Below, in pieces: positions 1 through 11,299 of a stretch of 64,000 nt of DNA. Source of the stretch: Parvularcula sp038749595 (lineage in GTDB: Bacteria; Pseudomonadota; Alphaproteobacteria; Caulobacterales; Parvularculaceae); assembly GCA_038749595.1 (NCBI GenBank), contig JBCDHW010000008.1, forward strand, positions 106,499-170,498, read 5' to 3'. Below the pieces are notes generated by a model. The model was not told where the DNA came from. It worked only from the letters and a program-made list of their open reading frames with translations, and made no database searches. The translations under genes and the position numbers were made by a program. The stretch's first letter is position 1; every line of letters begins with the position of its first letter.

Positions 1-704
1 ATAGGGGTACACGGATCGTCACGACCGGAGACTATAAACGCCGCCGCGATCCAACATGTGCTGCCTTTGAGCCGGTGCCGTGTGACGTCTTCATTTCTGA
101 GGCCACCTTCGGCCTCCCGGTCTTTCAGCATCCGGACACAGCCAGTGAAGTACGCAAGCTCCTCCGCTCTGTCGAGCAATTCCCTGAAAGGACCCATCTT
201 GTCGGTGCCTACGCCCTCGGAAAGGCACAACGGGTGATCTGTCACTTGCGAGAAGAGGAATACGATAAACCTATTTATATTCATGGCGCTATGCAAAAGC
301 TCTGTGCGCTGTATGAAGAGCTCGGCGTCGCGCTCGGCCCGCTGGAGGCCGCAACAGTCGAACGCAAGCGCGGAGAAAAAGACAAGTTCGCGGGCGAGAT
401 CGTCATCTGCCCGCCGTCCGCTATCCAGTCGACATGGGCCCGCCGCTTTTCCGATCCGCTCCCAGTTTTTGCGAGCGGATGGATGCGGGTCCGGCAACGC
501 GCCAAGCAGCGGGGTGTTGAGCTTCCTTTGATCATGTCCGATCACGCCGACTGGGATGAACTGACAACGACGGTGCGCGAGGTCGATCCCGCACAACTCT
601 GGGTGACCCACGGTCGGGAGGACGCGCTCTGCCGATGGGCCGAGCTCGAAGGCCGCCGCGCGCAGGCTCTTCATCTTGTGGGGTACGAGGAGGATGCCGA
701 ATGA
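1..704 (+). CDS. Ligase-associated DNA exonuclease, MBL fold (5' end outside window)
   Basis: The reading frame is open from base 3, so the true start lies upstream of the window; the first in-frame start-like codon (GTG at 75) falls inside conserved sequence and is not the start. The visible 233 residues carry the second half of a metallo-beta-lactamase/beta-CASP-type exonuclease: a GDYKR stretch and FISEATFG near the beginning, and MSDHADW followed by VWVTHG-like WVTHGRE near the end, where the histidines and aspartates belong to the metal site. In bacteria this family is found next to ATP-dependent ligases and is thought to process DNA ends during repair. The stop overlaps the ligase start by four bases (ATGA), so the two genes are translationally coupled. 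The associated helicase and phosphoesterase of the usual four-gene set are not in view; they could lie upstream. Confidence 0.88.
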   Translation, partial: RGTRIVTTGDYKRRRDPTCAAFEPVPCDVFISEATFGLPVFQHPDTASEVRKLLRSVEQFPERTHLVGAYALGKAQRVICHLREEEYDKPIYIHGAMQKLCALYEELGVALGPLEAATVERKRGEKDKFAGEIVICPPSAIQSTWARRFSDPLPVFASGWMRVRQRAKQRGVELPLIMSDHADWDELTTTVREVDPAQLWVTHGREDALCRWAELEGRRAQALHLVGYEEDAE

Positions 705-2293
705 ATCGCTTCGCAGCGCTTCTCGATCGCCTCATTTACACCCCCTCGCGCAATGGAAAAATCCGTCTTCTGACTGACTTTTTCGCCGATGTTCCGGACC
801 CTGATCGTGGTTGGGCCGTGGCCGCCATCACGCGCGACATTGATATCAAGTCGGTGAAACCAGCCTTGGTCCGCGCTGTTGTGACCGAACGGGTGGACGA
901 GGTTCTCTTCGATTTATCAAGGGACTATGTGGGCGACACCGCAGAGGCTGCCGCGCTGATATGGCCAGAGCGTCAGGGTACAAACTGGTCACCGACGCTT
1001 TCTGAAGTCGTCGAGGAGCTGAATGCGACCAGCCGTCAAGACGCCCCCGAACTCTTGGAACGCCTTTTCGATGCATTATCCGCTGAGGGGCGATGGGCGC
1101 TGATTAAACTGGCCACCGGCGGGCTCCGCATTGGCGTGGCGGCGCGTTTGGTTAAGGTGGCACTGGCTGAGTACGGAGGAAAAGAGGCTCAAGAAATCGA
1201 AGAGCTTTGGCACGGACTAACACCGCCCTACACGGATCTCTTTGCGTGGCTCGACGGAAAAGCGGAAAAGCCCATCAACGCGATGCGTGCCCCTTTTCGC
1301 CCGGTCATGCTCAGCCATCCTGTCGAGGAACCCGACAAGGCAAAGATCGATCTCGCGGCTATGGCTGTCGAGTGGAAATGGGACGGTATCCGTGTACAGC
1401 TGGTTCGAGAGGGCGACGAAGCGCGGCTCTACTCCCGTACAGGAGACGATATTTCAGCCGCTTTTCCCGATGTCATCGACGGGTTCCCTGTCGACGCGGC
1501 CATAGACGGAGAGCTGTTGGTTTTCGACCCGAGCCAAACCGGCCACTTCAGTGTGCGTCCCTTCAATGACCTTCAAAAGCGCCTGAATCGAAAAACCGTT
1601 TCCGCTAAAATGCTGAAATCGCACCCCGCTTTTGTCCGCGCCTATGATATTCTGTGGACCGAGGGTAAAGACCTACGTACGCAGAGCCTTGACGAACGGC
1701 GCGCCGAACTTGAACATGTGGTATCCAAGGGCCTTCCTCGCGTCGACATCAGTGAACGGATGGATGTTGATAGTTGGAATACGTTGCAAATCATGCGCTC
1801 CGAGCCGCCCATCGATGCCATTGAAGGCGTGATGTTGAAGCGTCGGGACGCGGCCTACCTTCCCGGGCGTCCAAAAGGTTTGTGGTGGAAGTGGAAACGT
1901 GAACCCCGGCTGATCGACGCCGTTTTGATGTACGCGCAGCGCGGGCACGGCAAACGCTCGAGTTTCTACTCAGATTACACGTTCGGATGCTGGCGCGGTG
2001 ACGAACTGATCCCCGTAGGGAAGGCTTATTCTGGGTATACGGATCAAGAGCTCAAAAAGATCGATAAATTCGTCCGCGATAACACAATTGACCGCTTCGG
2101 TCCTGTGCGATCGGTGCGCGCTACACGAGAATTTGGCCTCGTCTTTGAGGTCGCCTTCGAAGGCTTGCAACGGTCGCCGCGGCACAAGAGTGGAGTGGCG
2201 ATGCGATTCCCGCGGATCAACCGCCTCCGATGGGATAAGCCTGCCGCCGAAGCTGATGCGCTAGAGAACCTCGAAGCAATGTTACCGGATTAA
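701..2293 (+). CDS. ATP-dependent DNA ligase, repair-associated
   Basis: A 530-residue ligase that joins DNA nicks through a covalent lysyl-AMP intermediate. The nucleotidyltransferase motif EWKWDGIR (around residue 227) supplies the catalytic lysine. The downstream IDGELL and EGVMLKRR stretches match motifs III and IV, and GLWWKWKRE the lysine-bearing motif V. The N-terminal ~200 residues are the DNA-binding domain of the larger bacterial ATP ligases and the C-terminus is the OB domain. I chose ATG 701 because an AGGAGG ribosome site sits just upstream and the start overlaps the exonuclease stop; the longer open frame back to 635 runs through the exonuclease. It sits with the exonuclease in a repair operon and is separate from the replicative NAD-dependent ligase, which is not in the window. 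Confidence 0.93.
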   Translation: MNRFAALLDRLIYTPSRNGKIRLLTDFFADVPDPDRGWAVAAITRDIDIKSVKPALVRAVVTERVDEVLFDLSRDYVGDTAEAAALIWPERQGTNWSPTLSEVVEELNATSRQDAPELLERLFDALSAEGRWALIKLATGGLRIGVAARLVKVALAEYGGKEAQEIEELWHGLTPPYTDLFAWLDGKAEKPINAMRAPFRPVMLSHPVEEPDKAKIDLAAMAVEWKWDGIRVQLVREGDEARLYSRTGDDISAAFPDVIDGFPVDAAIDGELLVFDPSQTGHFSVRPFNDLQKRLNRKTVSAKMLKSHPAFVRAYDILWTEGKDLRTQSLDERRAELEHVVSKGLPRVDISERMDVDSWNTLQIMRSEPPIDAIEGVMLKRRDAAYLPGRPKGLWWKWKREPRLIDAVLMYAQRGHGKRSSFYSDYTFGCWRGDELIPVGKAYSGYTDQELKKIDKFVRDNTIDRFGPVRSVRATREFGLVFEVAFEGLQRSPRHKSGVAMRFPRINRLRWDKPAAEADALENLEAMLPD

Positions 2294-2294
2294 A

Positions 2295-2323
2295 AAAAGG
2301 GCGACCGTTTCGGTCGCCCTTTT
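2295..2323. terminator. Bidirectional rho-independent terminator
   Basis: A perfect GGGCGACCG / CGGTCGCCC stem with a TTT loop is flanked by AAAA on the left and TTTT on the right. It lies between the convergent ligase and cysNC genes and can stop transcription from both sides. Confidence 0.9.
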
Positions 2324-2343
2324 GTTCCGTCTCAAGAAGAAGT

Positions 2344-4245
2344 TTAGCTTCCGAGATAGCCATTTTTGTCGAGATATTCCACAATGATCTCAGCCGCTTT
2401 TTCCGCAGCGATTTCAGAGGTATCAATCTCGATTTCCGGGTTTTCAGGAGCCTCGTAAGGGCTGTCGATGCCGGTGAAGTTCTTGATCTCACCTTTCCGA
2501 GCCTTAGCGTAAAGCCCCTTCACATCGCGTTGTTCGGCAACAGCGAGGGGCGTCGAAACGTAGACTTCGATAAACTCCTTGTCACCCATCCGTTCACGGA
2601 CAGACGACCGGTCGGCCGTGAAGGGTGAGATGAATGAGACGAGCGTGATCACACCTGCGTCGACCATCAGCTTGCCGGCCTCACCGACACGGCGAATGTT
2701 CTCAACGCGATCCGCATCGGTAAACCCAAGGTCTCGGTTCAGACCGTGGCGGACATTATCTCCATCAAGAACGTAGGTGAGGCGGCCAAGATCGTGCAGG
2801 CGTTTCTCAACGAGATTGGCAACAGTGGACTTGCCCGATCCCGACAGGCCGGTGAACCACAGCATGCAGGACTTTTGTCCAAGAATACCTTGGCGCGCCT
2901 CTTTGTTCACTTCGAGCGCTTGCCAGTGAACGTTCTGAGACCGGCGCAGTGCGTAGTCGATCATCCCGACACCGACGGTGTGGTTGGTGATCCGGTCAAT
3001 CAGGATAAAGCTTCCCATTGCTCGGTTGTCAGCATAGGGATCGAAAACGAGGCGCTGCGTAAGCGAAAGATTGCACTCGCCAATTTCGTTCAGTTTCAGC
3101 GTTTTACCGGAGAGGTGATCGAGTGTATTGACATCAATCCGATGCTTAAGATCGGTAATCTGTGCAGGGATCATCCGATTGTTAGACTTGAGAATATACT
3201 GCCGGCCGGGCAGCATTTCTTCTTCGTCCATCCAAAGGATCTTCGCCTGGATCTGGCTCGCTTGCTCTGCAGGTTGCTGCGCTTCGGCGATGATATCACC
3301 GCGGCTCGCGTCGATTTCATCCGCCAGCGTCAGTGTCACCGCACGGGTTTTGTCGGCGGAGGCGAGATCTCCGTCTCGGGTAACAATTTTTTCGACTTTC
3401 GTCCGTTTCCCCGAGGGGAGAATGACGACTTCGTCACCGGGTTTCACCTCGCCAGAAACGATTGTTCCCGAGAAGCCCCGGAAGTCGAGGTTCGGCCGGT
3501 TGACCCACTGCACAGGCATCCGGAAGGGTTGATCGTCCTTACGCGACACATCGATCGTTTCGAGGTAAGGCAGCAGAGCTGAACCATCATACCACGGCGT
3601 ATTCGGGCTTTGCGTCAGCATGTTGTCGCCCTTCAGTGCCGACAGCGGCATGCAGGCGATGGTCTCAAAACCGAGCGGCTGAGCGAAGGCACGGTACTCT
3701 TCCTCAATCGAGCGAAAGACGTCTTCGCGATAATCCTTGAGGTCCATTTTATTAATTGCAACAACGACATGACGGATACCGAGCAGCGAGCAAATGAAGC
3801 TGTGGCGCCGGGTTTGCGGCAGCACACCTTGGCGCGAGTCGATCAGAATGATCGCCACATCAGCCGTCGATGCGCCGGTCGCCATGTTGCGCGTATATTG
3901 CTCATGACCCGGAGTATCGGCAACGATGAACTTCCGCTTTTCGGTGGCGAAGAAGCGGTAGGCAACGTCGATCGTGATGCCTTGCTCACGTTCCGCAGCC
4001 AGACCATCGACCAGGAGAGCAAAGTCGATTTCACCGCCTTGCGTGCCGAATTTCTTACTGTCCGACCCCAGCGTTTCAAGTTGATCGTCGAAGATCGTCT
4101 TGGCGTCGTAGAGGAGACGACCGATGAGGGTCGACTTGCCGTCGTCCACCGACCCGCAGGTCAGGAAACGGAGCATATCTTTCTTCTCGTGGGTGGCGAG
4201 ATAGTCGTGGATGTTGTCGCCGTCCTGGAAAACCGAACCGTCCAT
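2344..4245 (-). CDS. cysNC: Bifunctional sulfate adenylyltransferase subunit 1 / APS kinase
   Basis: A 633-residue fusion for sulfate activation. The N-terminal ~440 residues are CysN, an EF-Tu-like GTPase that drives ATP sulfurylase with CysD. They show the P-loop GSVDDGKST (near residue 32), DTPGHEQ, and the base-specificity motif NKMD. The C-terminal ~190 residues are APS kinase (CysC), with a second P-loop GLSGSGKST near residue 465 and the DGDNVRHGL substrate motif. Together they turn sulfate into PAPS for cysteine synthesis or sulfation. The start overlaps the cysD stop by one base. The NodQ/CysNC fusion is common in proteobacteria. No reductase or transport genes follow; the operon ends at the shared terminator. 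Confidence 0.96.
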   Translation of the reverse strand: MDGSVFQDGDNIHDYLATHEKKDMLRFLTCGSVDDGKSTLIGRLLYDAKTIFDDQLETLGSDSKKFGTQGGEIDFALLVDGLAAEREQGITIDVAYRFFATEKRKFIVADTPGHEQYTRNMATGASTADVAIILIDSRQGVLPQTRRHSFICSLLGIRHVVVAINKMDLKDYREDVFRSIEEEYRAFAQPLGFETIACMPLSALKGDNMLTQSPNTPWYDGSALLPYLETIDVSRKDDQPFRMPVQWVNRPNLDFRGFSGTIVSGEVKPGDEVVILPSGKRTKVEKIVTRDGDLASADKTRAVTLTLADEIDASRGDIIAEAQQPAEQASQIQAKILWMDEEEMLPGRQYILKSNNRMIPAQITDLKHRIDVNTLDHLSGKTLKLNEIGECNLSLTQRLVFDPYADNRAMGSFILIDRITNHTVGVGMIDYALRRSQNVHWQALEVNKEARQGILGQKSCMLWFTGLSGSGKSTVANLVEKRLHDLGRLTYVLDGDNVRHGLNRDLGFTDADRVENIRRVGEAGKLMVDAGVITLVSFISPFTADRSSVRERMGDKEFIEVYVSTPLAVAEQRDVKGLYAKARKGEIKNFTGIDSPYEAPENPEIEIDTSEIAAEKAAEIIVEYLDKNGYLGS

Positions 4246-5366
4246 TAGAAGTAGCCCTCTTGTTTCTTTTTCTCCATCGATGCCGACTGGTCGTGGTCGA
4301 TGACCCGGCCTTGGCGTTCAGAGCTCCGTGAAAGGAGCATCTCTTCGATGATCTGCGGAAGTGTGGTGGCGTTTGACTCAACAGCGCCTGTGAGCGGGTA
4401 GCAGCCGAGCGTCCGGAAGCGGACCATTTTCTCTTCGACCTTCTCGCCAGGGTGGATGGGCATCCGATCATCGTCAACCATGATCAGTGTACCGTCACGT
4501 TCCACAACTGGCCGCTTCGCAGCGAGGTAAAGTGGAACGATTTCAATGTTTTCGCGAGCGATATACTGCCAAATATCGAGCTCGGTCCAATTGGACAGTG
4601 GGAACACGCGGGTCGATTCGCCTGGCGCGGTCCGTGTGTTGTAGATGTTCCAAAGCTCGGGGCGTTGGCTCTTCGGATCCCAGCGGTGATCGGCCGTCCG
4701 GAAGCTGAAGATCCGCTCTTTGGCGCGCGACTTCTCTTCGTCGCGGCGGGCCCCGCCAAAAGCAGCGTCAAACTTGTGGTGGTTTAGCGCTTGCTTGAGG
4801 GCTTGGGTCTTCATGATGTCGGTGTGTACGGCAGACCCGTGCGTGAACGGACCAACACCTTGCTTGACCCCTTCTTCGTTAATCCAAACACGCAGATCGA
4901 GACCAAGATTGTCCGCAAGCTGATCACGAAAAGTGATCATCTCCCGGAACTTCCATGTGGTGTCCACATGGAGCAGTGGGAACGGCGGCTTCGAAGGGTA
5001 GAAGGCCTTCAGCGCCAGGTGCAGCATCACGGCCGAGTCTTTGCCGATGGAGTACAGCATCACCGGGTTTTCAGCCTCGGCCACAACCTCGCGCATAACG
5101 TGGATGCTTTCGGCTTCAAGCCGGTCGAGGTGAGTCATCGCGTCCGGCGAGAGCAATTCGTCAGCGCGCGGCGTTTCGGCGACTTCCATCGCGTCGAGCC
5201 GTTCGGCCGCGCGGATCAGCGTTTTTTGGGTCATTCCGCCCCCGTTCTTGATGCGGGCAAGTCCTTTTCCATCGTTGAGGAGCTTGCGTGAGATTGTGGT
5301 CAGCGACAGGCCGGACGTCTCACTCAGACGTTCAGCGCGGCGTAAGAGGTTGTCAGTGGTGATCAT
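4245..5366 (-). CDS. cysD: Sulfate adenylyltransferase subunit 2 with N-terminal HTH-like extension
   Basis: ATP-sulfurylase catalytic subunit that partners CysN to make adenosine 5'-phosphosulfate. The core (residues 77-373) has the PP-loop motif YSIGKDS, HVDTTWKF and FGGARRDEEKSRAKERIFS. The start at 5366 is set by an AAGGAGG four bases upstream; an in-frame ATG at 5387 has no such site. Unusually, ~76 residues precede the core. They contain SGLSLTTISRKLLNDGK and a following MTQKTLIRAAERL, which look like a short helix-turn-helix of the kind seen in small phage-like regulators. An internal ATG at 5138 would give a classic 297-residue CysD, so the extension could in principle be skipped, but the strong ribosome site argues it is made. 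Confidence 0.93.
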   Translation of the reverse strand: MITTDNLLRRAERLSETSGLSLTTISRKLLNDGKGLARIKNGGGMTQKTLIRAAERLDAMEVAETPRADELLSPDAMTHLDRLEAESIHVMREVVAEAENPVMLYSIGKDSAVMLHLALKAFYPSKPPFPLLHVDTTWKFREMITFRDQLADNLGLDLRVWINEEGVKQGVGPFTHGSAVHTDIMKTQALKQALNHHKFDAAFGGARRDEEKSRAKERIFSFRTADHRWDPKSQRPELWNIYNTRTAPGESTRVFPLSNWTELDIWQYIARENIEIVPLYLAAKRPVVERDGTLIMVDDDRMPIHPGEKVEEKMVRFRTLGCYPLTGAVESNATTLPQIIEEMLLSRSSERQGRVIDHDQSASMEKKKQEGYF

Positions 5367-5420
5367 ACCCCCTCCTTGCCGACGCACGATGCTTCAAAAG
5401 CGTGGGAAAATCAACGCGTA

Positions 5421-5451
5421 TAAAAGGATTATCGTGGGAATCCTATAAGAT
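5421..5451. promoter_or_regulatory. Inverted repeat in the cysD promoter region
   Basis: AGGATT (5425-5430) and AATCCT (5439-5444) form a perfect six-base inverted repeat with an 8-base spacer inside an AT-rich stretch rich in TATAA-like words, 55-85 bases upstream of cysD. It could be an operator for a sulfur-responsive regulator, including the CysD extension itself. The identity of the binding protein is unknown. I see no gene in the rest of the 5367-5643 gap. Confidence 0.4.
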
Positions 5452-5643
5452 ACTGTTAACTCATTATAATTGCCTGTTTATAAACGTAGTCCATCGCTTT
5501 ATTGCCGATGTTTTAGGACATCTTTAGGGTTCTGTCGTGGGGTCAGGCACCTTTCGTCCCACGCTGTAGAGCGCGTTGGTGGGATGGGCGGTTGTTTCTC
5601 CCACGATTGCTCACAAGCGGTTGGGGGATGCAAAAATCGTCAG

Positions 5644-8883
<3,240 letters not shown>

Positions 8884-8901
8884 ACGAAGGCCATCCGATC
8901 A

Positions 8902-8946
8902 GAGCAACGAACCGCGAAGTCGGCACCGGTTCGCCGTTTGTTGCTC
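8902..8946. repeat. Imperfect inverted repeat between imuB and dnaE2
   Basis: GAGCAAC-GAACCG on the left matches CGGTTC (8927-8932) and GTTGCTC (8940-8946) on the right, giving an interrupted stem-loop in the imuB-dnaE2 spacer. A second pair, CTAGAGC (8958-8964) and GCTCTAG (8993-8999), overlaps the imuB stop. They may affect mRNA processing or read-through. No function is established. Confidence 0.35.
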
Positions 8947-8995
8947 CAAAACAAAGTCTAGAGCAGCGGCTGATGTCCCAAAAGCATCCACGGCT

Positions 8996-10492
8996 CTAGG
9001 GAAGCTCTCCGTAAACAGACCATTTCCGTTCCGCCTCAGGTTGCGGCTCCGCTCCTAGCCACAGGCGTTCGCCATCCTCCGTTTCTACCCGCCAATAGTC
9101 CCGGGCCTGGCGCCGCTCGGCCTCCTCTTGCCACCACTCGGGGAGGATCCGCCGCGGACCCTCAGCCTTACGCACACGGAAGGTTCTGCCGCGCCAGCGA
9201 AAGCGCTCGGGTGGCCGTCCGGGGCTTAGGGCCTCAAGCGGTTGGCCAGGAAAAAGGCGCAGAGGGTCTGGCGCGAGGCGCGGTGCCCAATCCCTCTTTC
9301 CTCCCGCCGAAACGGCAGGAATGTGCACTTGGTTGAAGCCAGGAAGATGGCTTTCCGCAGGCGCCGGGCGGGTGACCCGGTCAAAGCCCAGCCGGTTGCC
9401 AAGCGTGCCGATCAGATCATCAAGGCTCCCCTTACGCGCGACTTGTCCGAGGGCGGATTGTTTCACCTCAAGCGGGCCGTGGCCGCGCACCACCAGCCGG
9501 ATCACATCAATCCCAAAGCCGGCATCGAGGCTGTCAATAATCGGCGCCCATTGCCGCAGGATCGCAGGCCTATCGATGCAGGGTTTTGCCATACCGATAG
9601 CGCGGACCTCAGATGAGCCATTCGCACGTTGAACAATCATTTCGAGTGCTGTGATGCCGCGGCCATCTTCTTCTAGTTTTCCGCAGAGCGCCGTGAGGAT
9701 TTTGTCCAGCGCCGCCGTGACGTCCGAGGTGAGTCCGATGGGCTCAGGAAAGCTCAGCCGCGCGGAGTAACGGCGGCGCATCGCCACCGGCGCGACGGGG
9801 GTGGCGGAGCGTCCGAAGGCTTCTTCAAGGTGCCGGGTCATCGACGCGCCGAACCGCTTGGTGAGATCCGCACCCGGAAGCTGTGCGACATCGCCAAGGG
9901 TCTTCAGCCCAAGCCTGCGCAGGTGCCGGCTTTCCGCGCCAAGGGCTGCAACAGGCAGGGTACTGATCACCTGCGGGCTCTCGCCAGGCGGAACAATCGT
10001 GCTGTCCTCACCGCCAAAGCGGGCCAGCGCTTGTGCGGCGCCTTTCGTATCGGCGAGAGCGGCGCGGGTGTGAAAGCCAAGGCCCTCCACCTCGGCGCGC
10101 ACAGCTTCGCTCATCGCTTCCTCGCCGCCGAAAAGATGCGCACACCCTGTAATGTCGAGGGCCAAAGCATCAGGCGGCTCCATCCCCACGAAAGGCGAGA
10201 AGCGGTGGGCCCAGCGGTGGAGGGCAAAGAGCAGCCGCTCCTCCCGCACCAGGTCCTGGGTGCGGGTCAAAAGCTGGGGCACCGCGGCCCTGGCATCGGC
10301 GAGGGCCATGCCTGGGTAAAGGCCCACCTCCTCTGCCGCCGCGCTCAGCACATGCAGCCTGAGCGCGCTCTTTTTCTCGGCCACAATGGCGAAGGGCTCC
10401 TCACGAGGGATCCCTTCCCGGCGGATTGCTTGGTCCGCCGCCATTCTGTGAAACCACAGATAAAGAACGCGTTTGCCAACGCCACGTGACAT
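8996..10492 (-). CDS. imuB: ImuB, Y-family polymerase-like mutagenesis protein
   Basis: A 498-residue ImuB, the catalytically degenerate Y-family relative that bridges DnaE2 to the beta clamp. The N-terminus (RVLYLWFHRMAADQAI) replaces the first catalytic aspartate loop of active Y polymerases. The palm-like region contains LALDITGCAHLFGGEE, and the fingers/helix-hairpin-helix region LRRLGLKTLGDVAQLP. The C-terminal domain ends in the usual YWRVETEDGERLWL and WSVYGELP stretches. The start at 10492 was preferred over the longer frame to 10627, because the latter only adds residues encoded antisense-free inside imuA with no family similarity. It overlaps the imuA 3' end by 92 bases in another frame, which suggests coupled translation. 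Confidence 0.9.
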   Translation of the reverse strand: MSRGVGKRVLYLWFHRMAADQAIRREGIPREEPFAIVAEKKSALRLHVLSAAAEEVGLYPGMALADARAAVPQLLTRTQDLVREERLLFALHRWAHRFSPFVGMEPPDALALDITGCAHLFGGEEAMSEAVRAEVEGLGFHTRAALADTKGAAQALARFGGEDSTIVPPGESPQVISTLPVAALGAESRHLRRLGLKTLGDVAQLPGADLTKRFGASMTRHLEEAFGRSATPVAPVAMRRRYSARLSFPEPIGLTSDVTAALDKILTALCGKLEEDGRGITALEMIVQRANGSSEVRAIGMAKPCIDRPAILRQWAPIIDSLDAGFGIDVIRLVVRGHGPLEVKQSALGQVARKGSLDDLIGTLGNRLGFDRVTRPAPAESHLPGFNQVHIPAVSAGGKRDWAPRLAPDPLRLFPGQPLEALSPGRPPERFRWRGRTFRVRKAEGPRRILPEWWQEEAERRQARDYWRVETEDGERLWLGAEPQPEAERKWSVYGELP

Positions 10493-11018
10493 CCCACGAC
10501 CCACTTGTTCCCTCTTTGTTCTTATGTAGCGCCCAATGCCAGCGAGTCGAGTCCTCTTCTGTCGCAGGCAGAGGGGCGCATCGCCAACGGGTGGTGGCCG
10601 CTGTTGGTTGCTGGTGTTCCGGGCCATAGATGAGGCCCAGGGTGCCGCCGGTCTCGGCCGCGAGCTGGAGCCTTCGGCTTTCCGTCAATGTCGTGGGGCG
10701 CGGCAGCTCGACCAACACGCTGGAAACGCTGGAGGATCGTAAGGACGTCTCCGCCGCCCAAAGGGCGTCCTTCACCTCATGCACATGCACGAACAGGAGC
10801 TGGCCAGGGTCCATAAAGGCCGAAAGGCCATGGGTGTAAGGCTCGCCTGTGCCAAACCGGACGATCCATACCGCCCGGCCCCCCGCTGCCGCCAAGGCAA
10901 TGGCCAGGAAGGAGAGGGCCGATCGGCCTGCCACCTCATGCACCCGGCCAAACCGCAAGGACGGCAGCTCTGGAGCGAGGCGCGCCTCCCCGCGCAAATA
11001 GGGCTGTAAGCTTTCCAT
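10401..11018 (-). CDS. imuA: ImuA, RecA/SulA-like mutagenesis protein
   Basis: A 205-residue ImuA, first gene of the SOS mutagenesis cassette. The conserved N-terminal portion shows RFGRVHEVAGRSALSFLAIALAAAGGRAVW, in which the family's RecA-like fold is recognisable, and FVHVHEVKDALWAAE. ImuA proteins regulate or assist translesion synthesis with ImuB and DnaE2. Start choice: ATG 11018 begins MESLQPYLRGEA, as in homologues. A TTG at 11054 is possible but would sit only five bases from the LexA operator. Family members are often slightly longer. The C-terminal ~30 residues lie over the imuB start and may not be functionally constrained. Confidence 0.85.
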   Translation of the reverse strand: MESLQPYLRGEARLAPELPSLRFGRVHEVAGRSALSFLAIALAAAGGRAVWIVRFGTGEPYTHGLSAFMDPGQLLFVHVHEVKDALWAAETSLRSSSVSSVLVELPRPTTLTESRRLQLAAETGGTLGLIYGPEHQQPTAATTRWRCAPLPATEEDSTRWHWALHKNKEGTSGSWDVTWRWQTRSLSVVSQNGGGPSNPPGRDPS

Positions 11019-11059
11019 GGGCGACAGGATTCCAGAAGATCCTTGCCGAGTCAAAAAAT

Positions 11060-11074
11060 GTTCCTATCTTGTTC
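11060..11074. promoter_or_regulatory. LexA operator (SOS box) upstream of imuA
   Basis: GTTC-CTATCTT-GTTC is a perfect match to the alphaproteobacterial LexA direct-repeat site GTTC-N7-GTTC. It lies 42 bases from the imuA start at the expected promoter position, so it predicts DNA-damage induction of the whole imuA-imuB-dnaE2 cassette. Confidence 0.9.
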
Positions 11075-11274
11075 TCAACATCCCGGAAGGGATTTGGCCA
11101 CGATGATCATCCGGTGCCCCGGATCGGTCAGCGGATACGCAATAGAGAACAGGACGGTGACCCATGATGCCGTGCACGGACATTATTGCAAAGATCATTG
11201 ACCACACTCCATCAAATGATCCGTAGGCATCGCAACGAGACAGCTGCAGCCGACCGATAGACTTGCGCGCGCAA

Positions 11275-11294
11275 CCCGTCCTTGTCTGGACGGG
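11275..11294 (-). terminator. Possible terminator after the hydroxylase gene
   Basis: CCCGTCC and GGACGGG form a seven-base perfect stem with a six-base loop, directly after the stop of the leftward beta-hydroxylase gene. The downstream U-run is weak (TTG), so termination may be inefficient. Apart from this hairpin and the LexA box, the 11019-11299 gap shows nothing gene-like. Confidence 0.5.
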
Positions 11295-11299
11295 AGGGC

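Noticed and set aside
2746..3582. Long plus-strand open frame of 278 codons
   Set aside because: It is antisense to cysNC, whose motifs are unmistakable, and matches no family.
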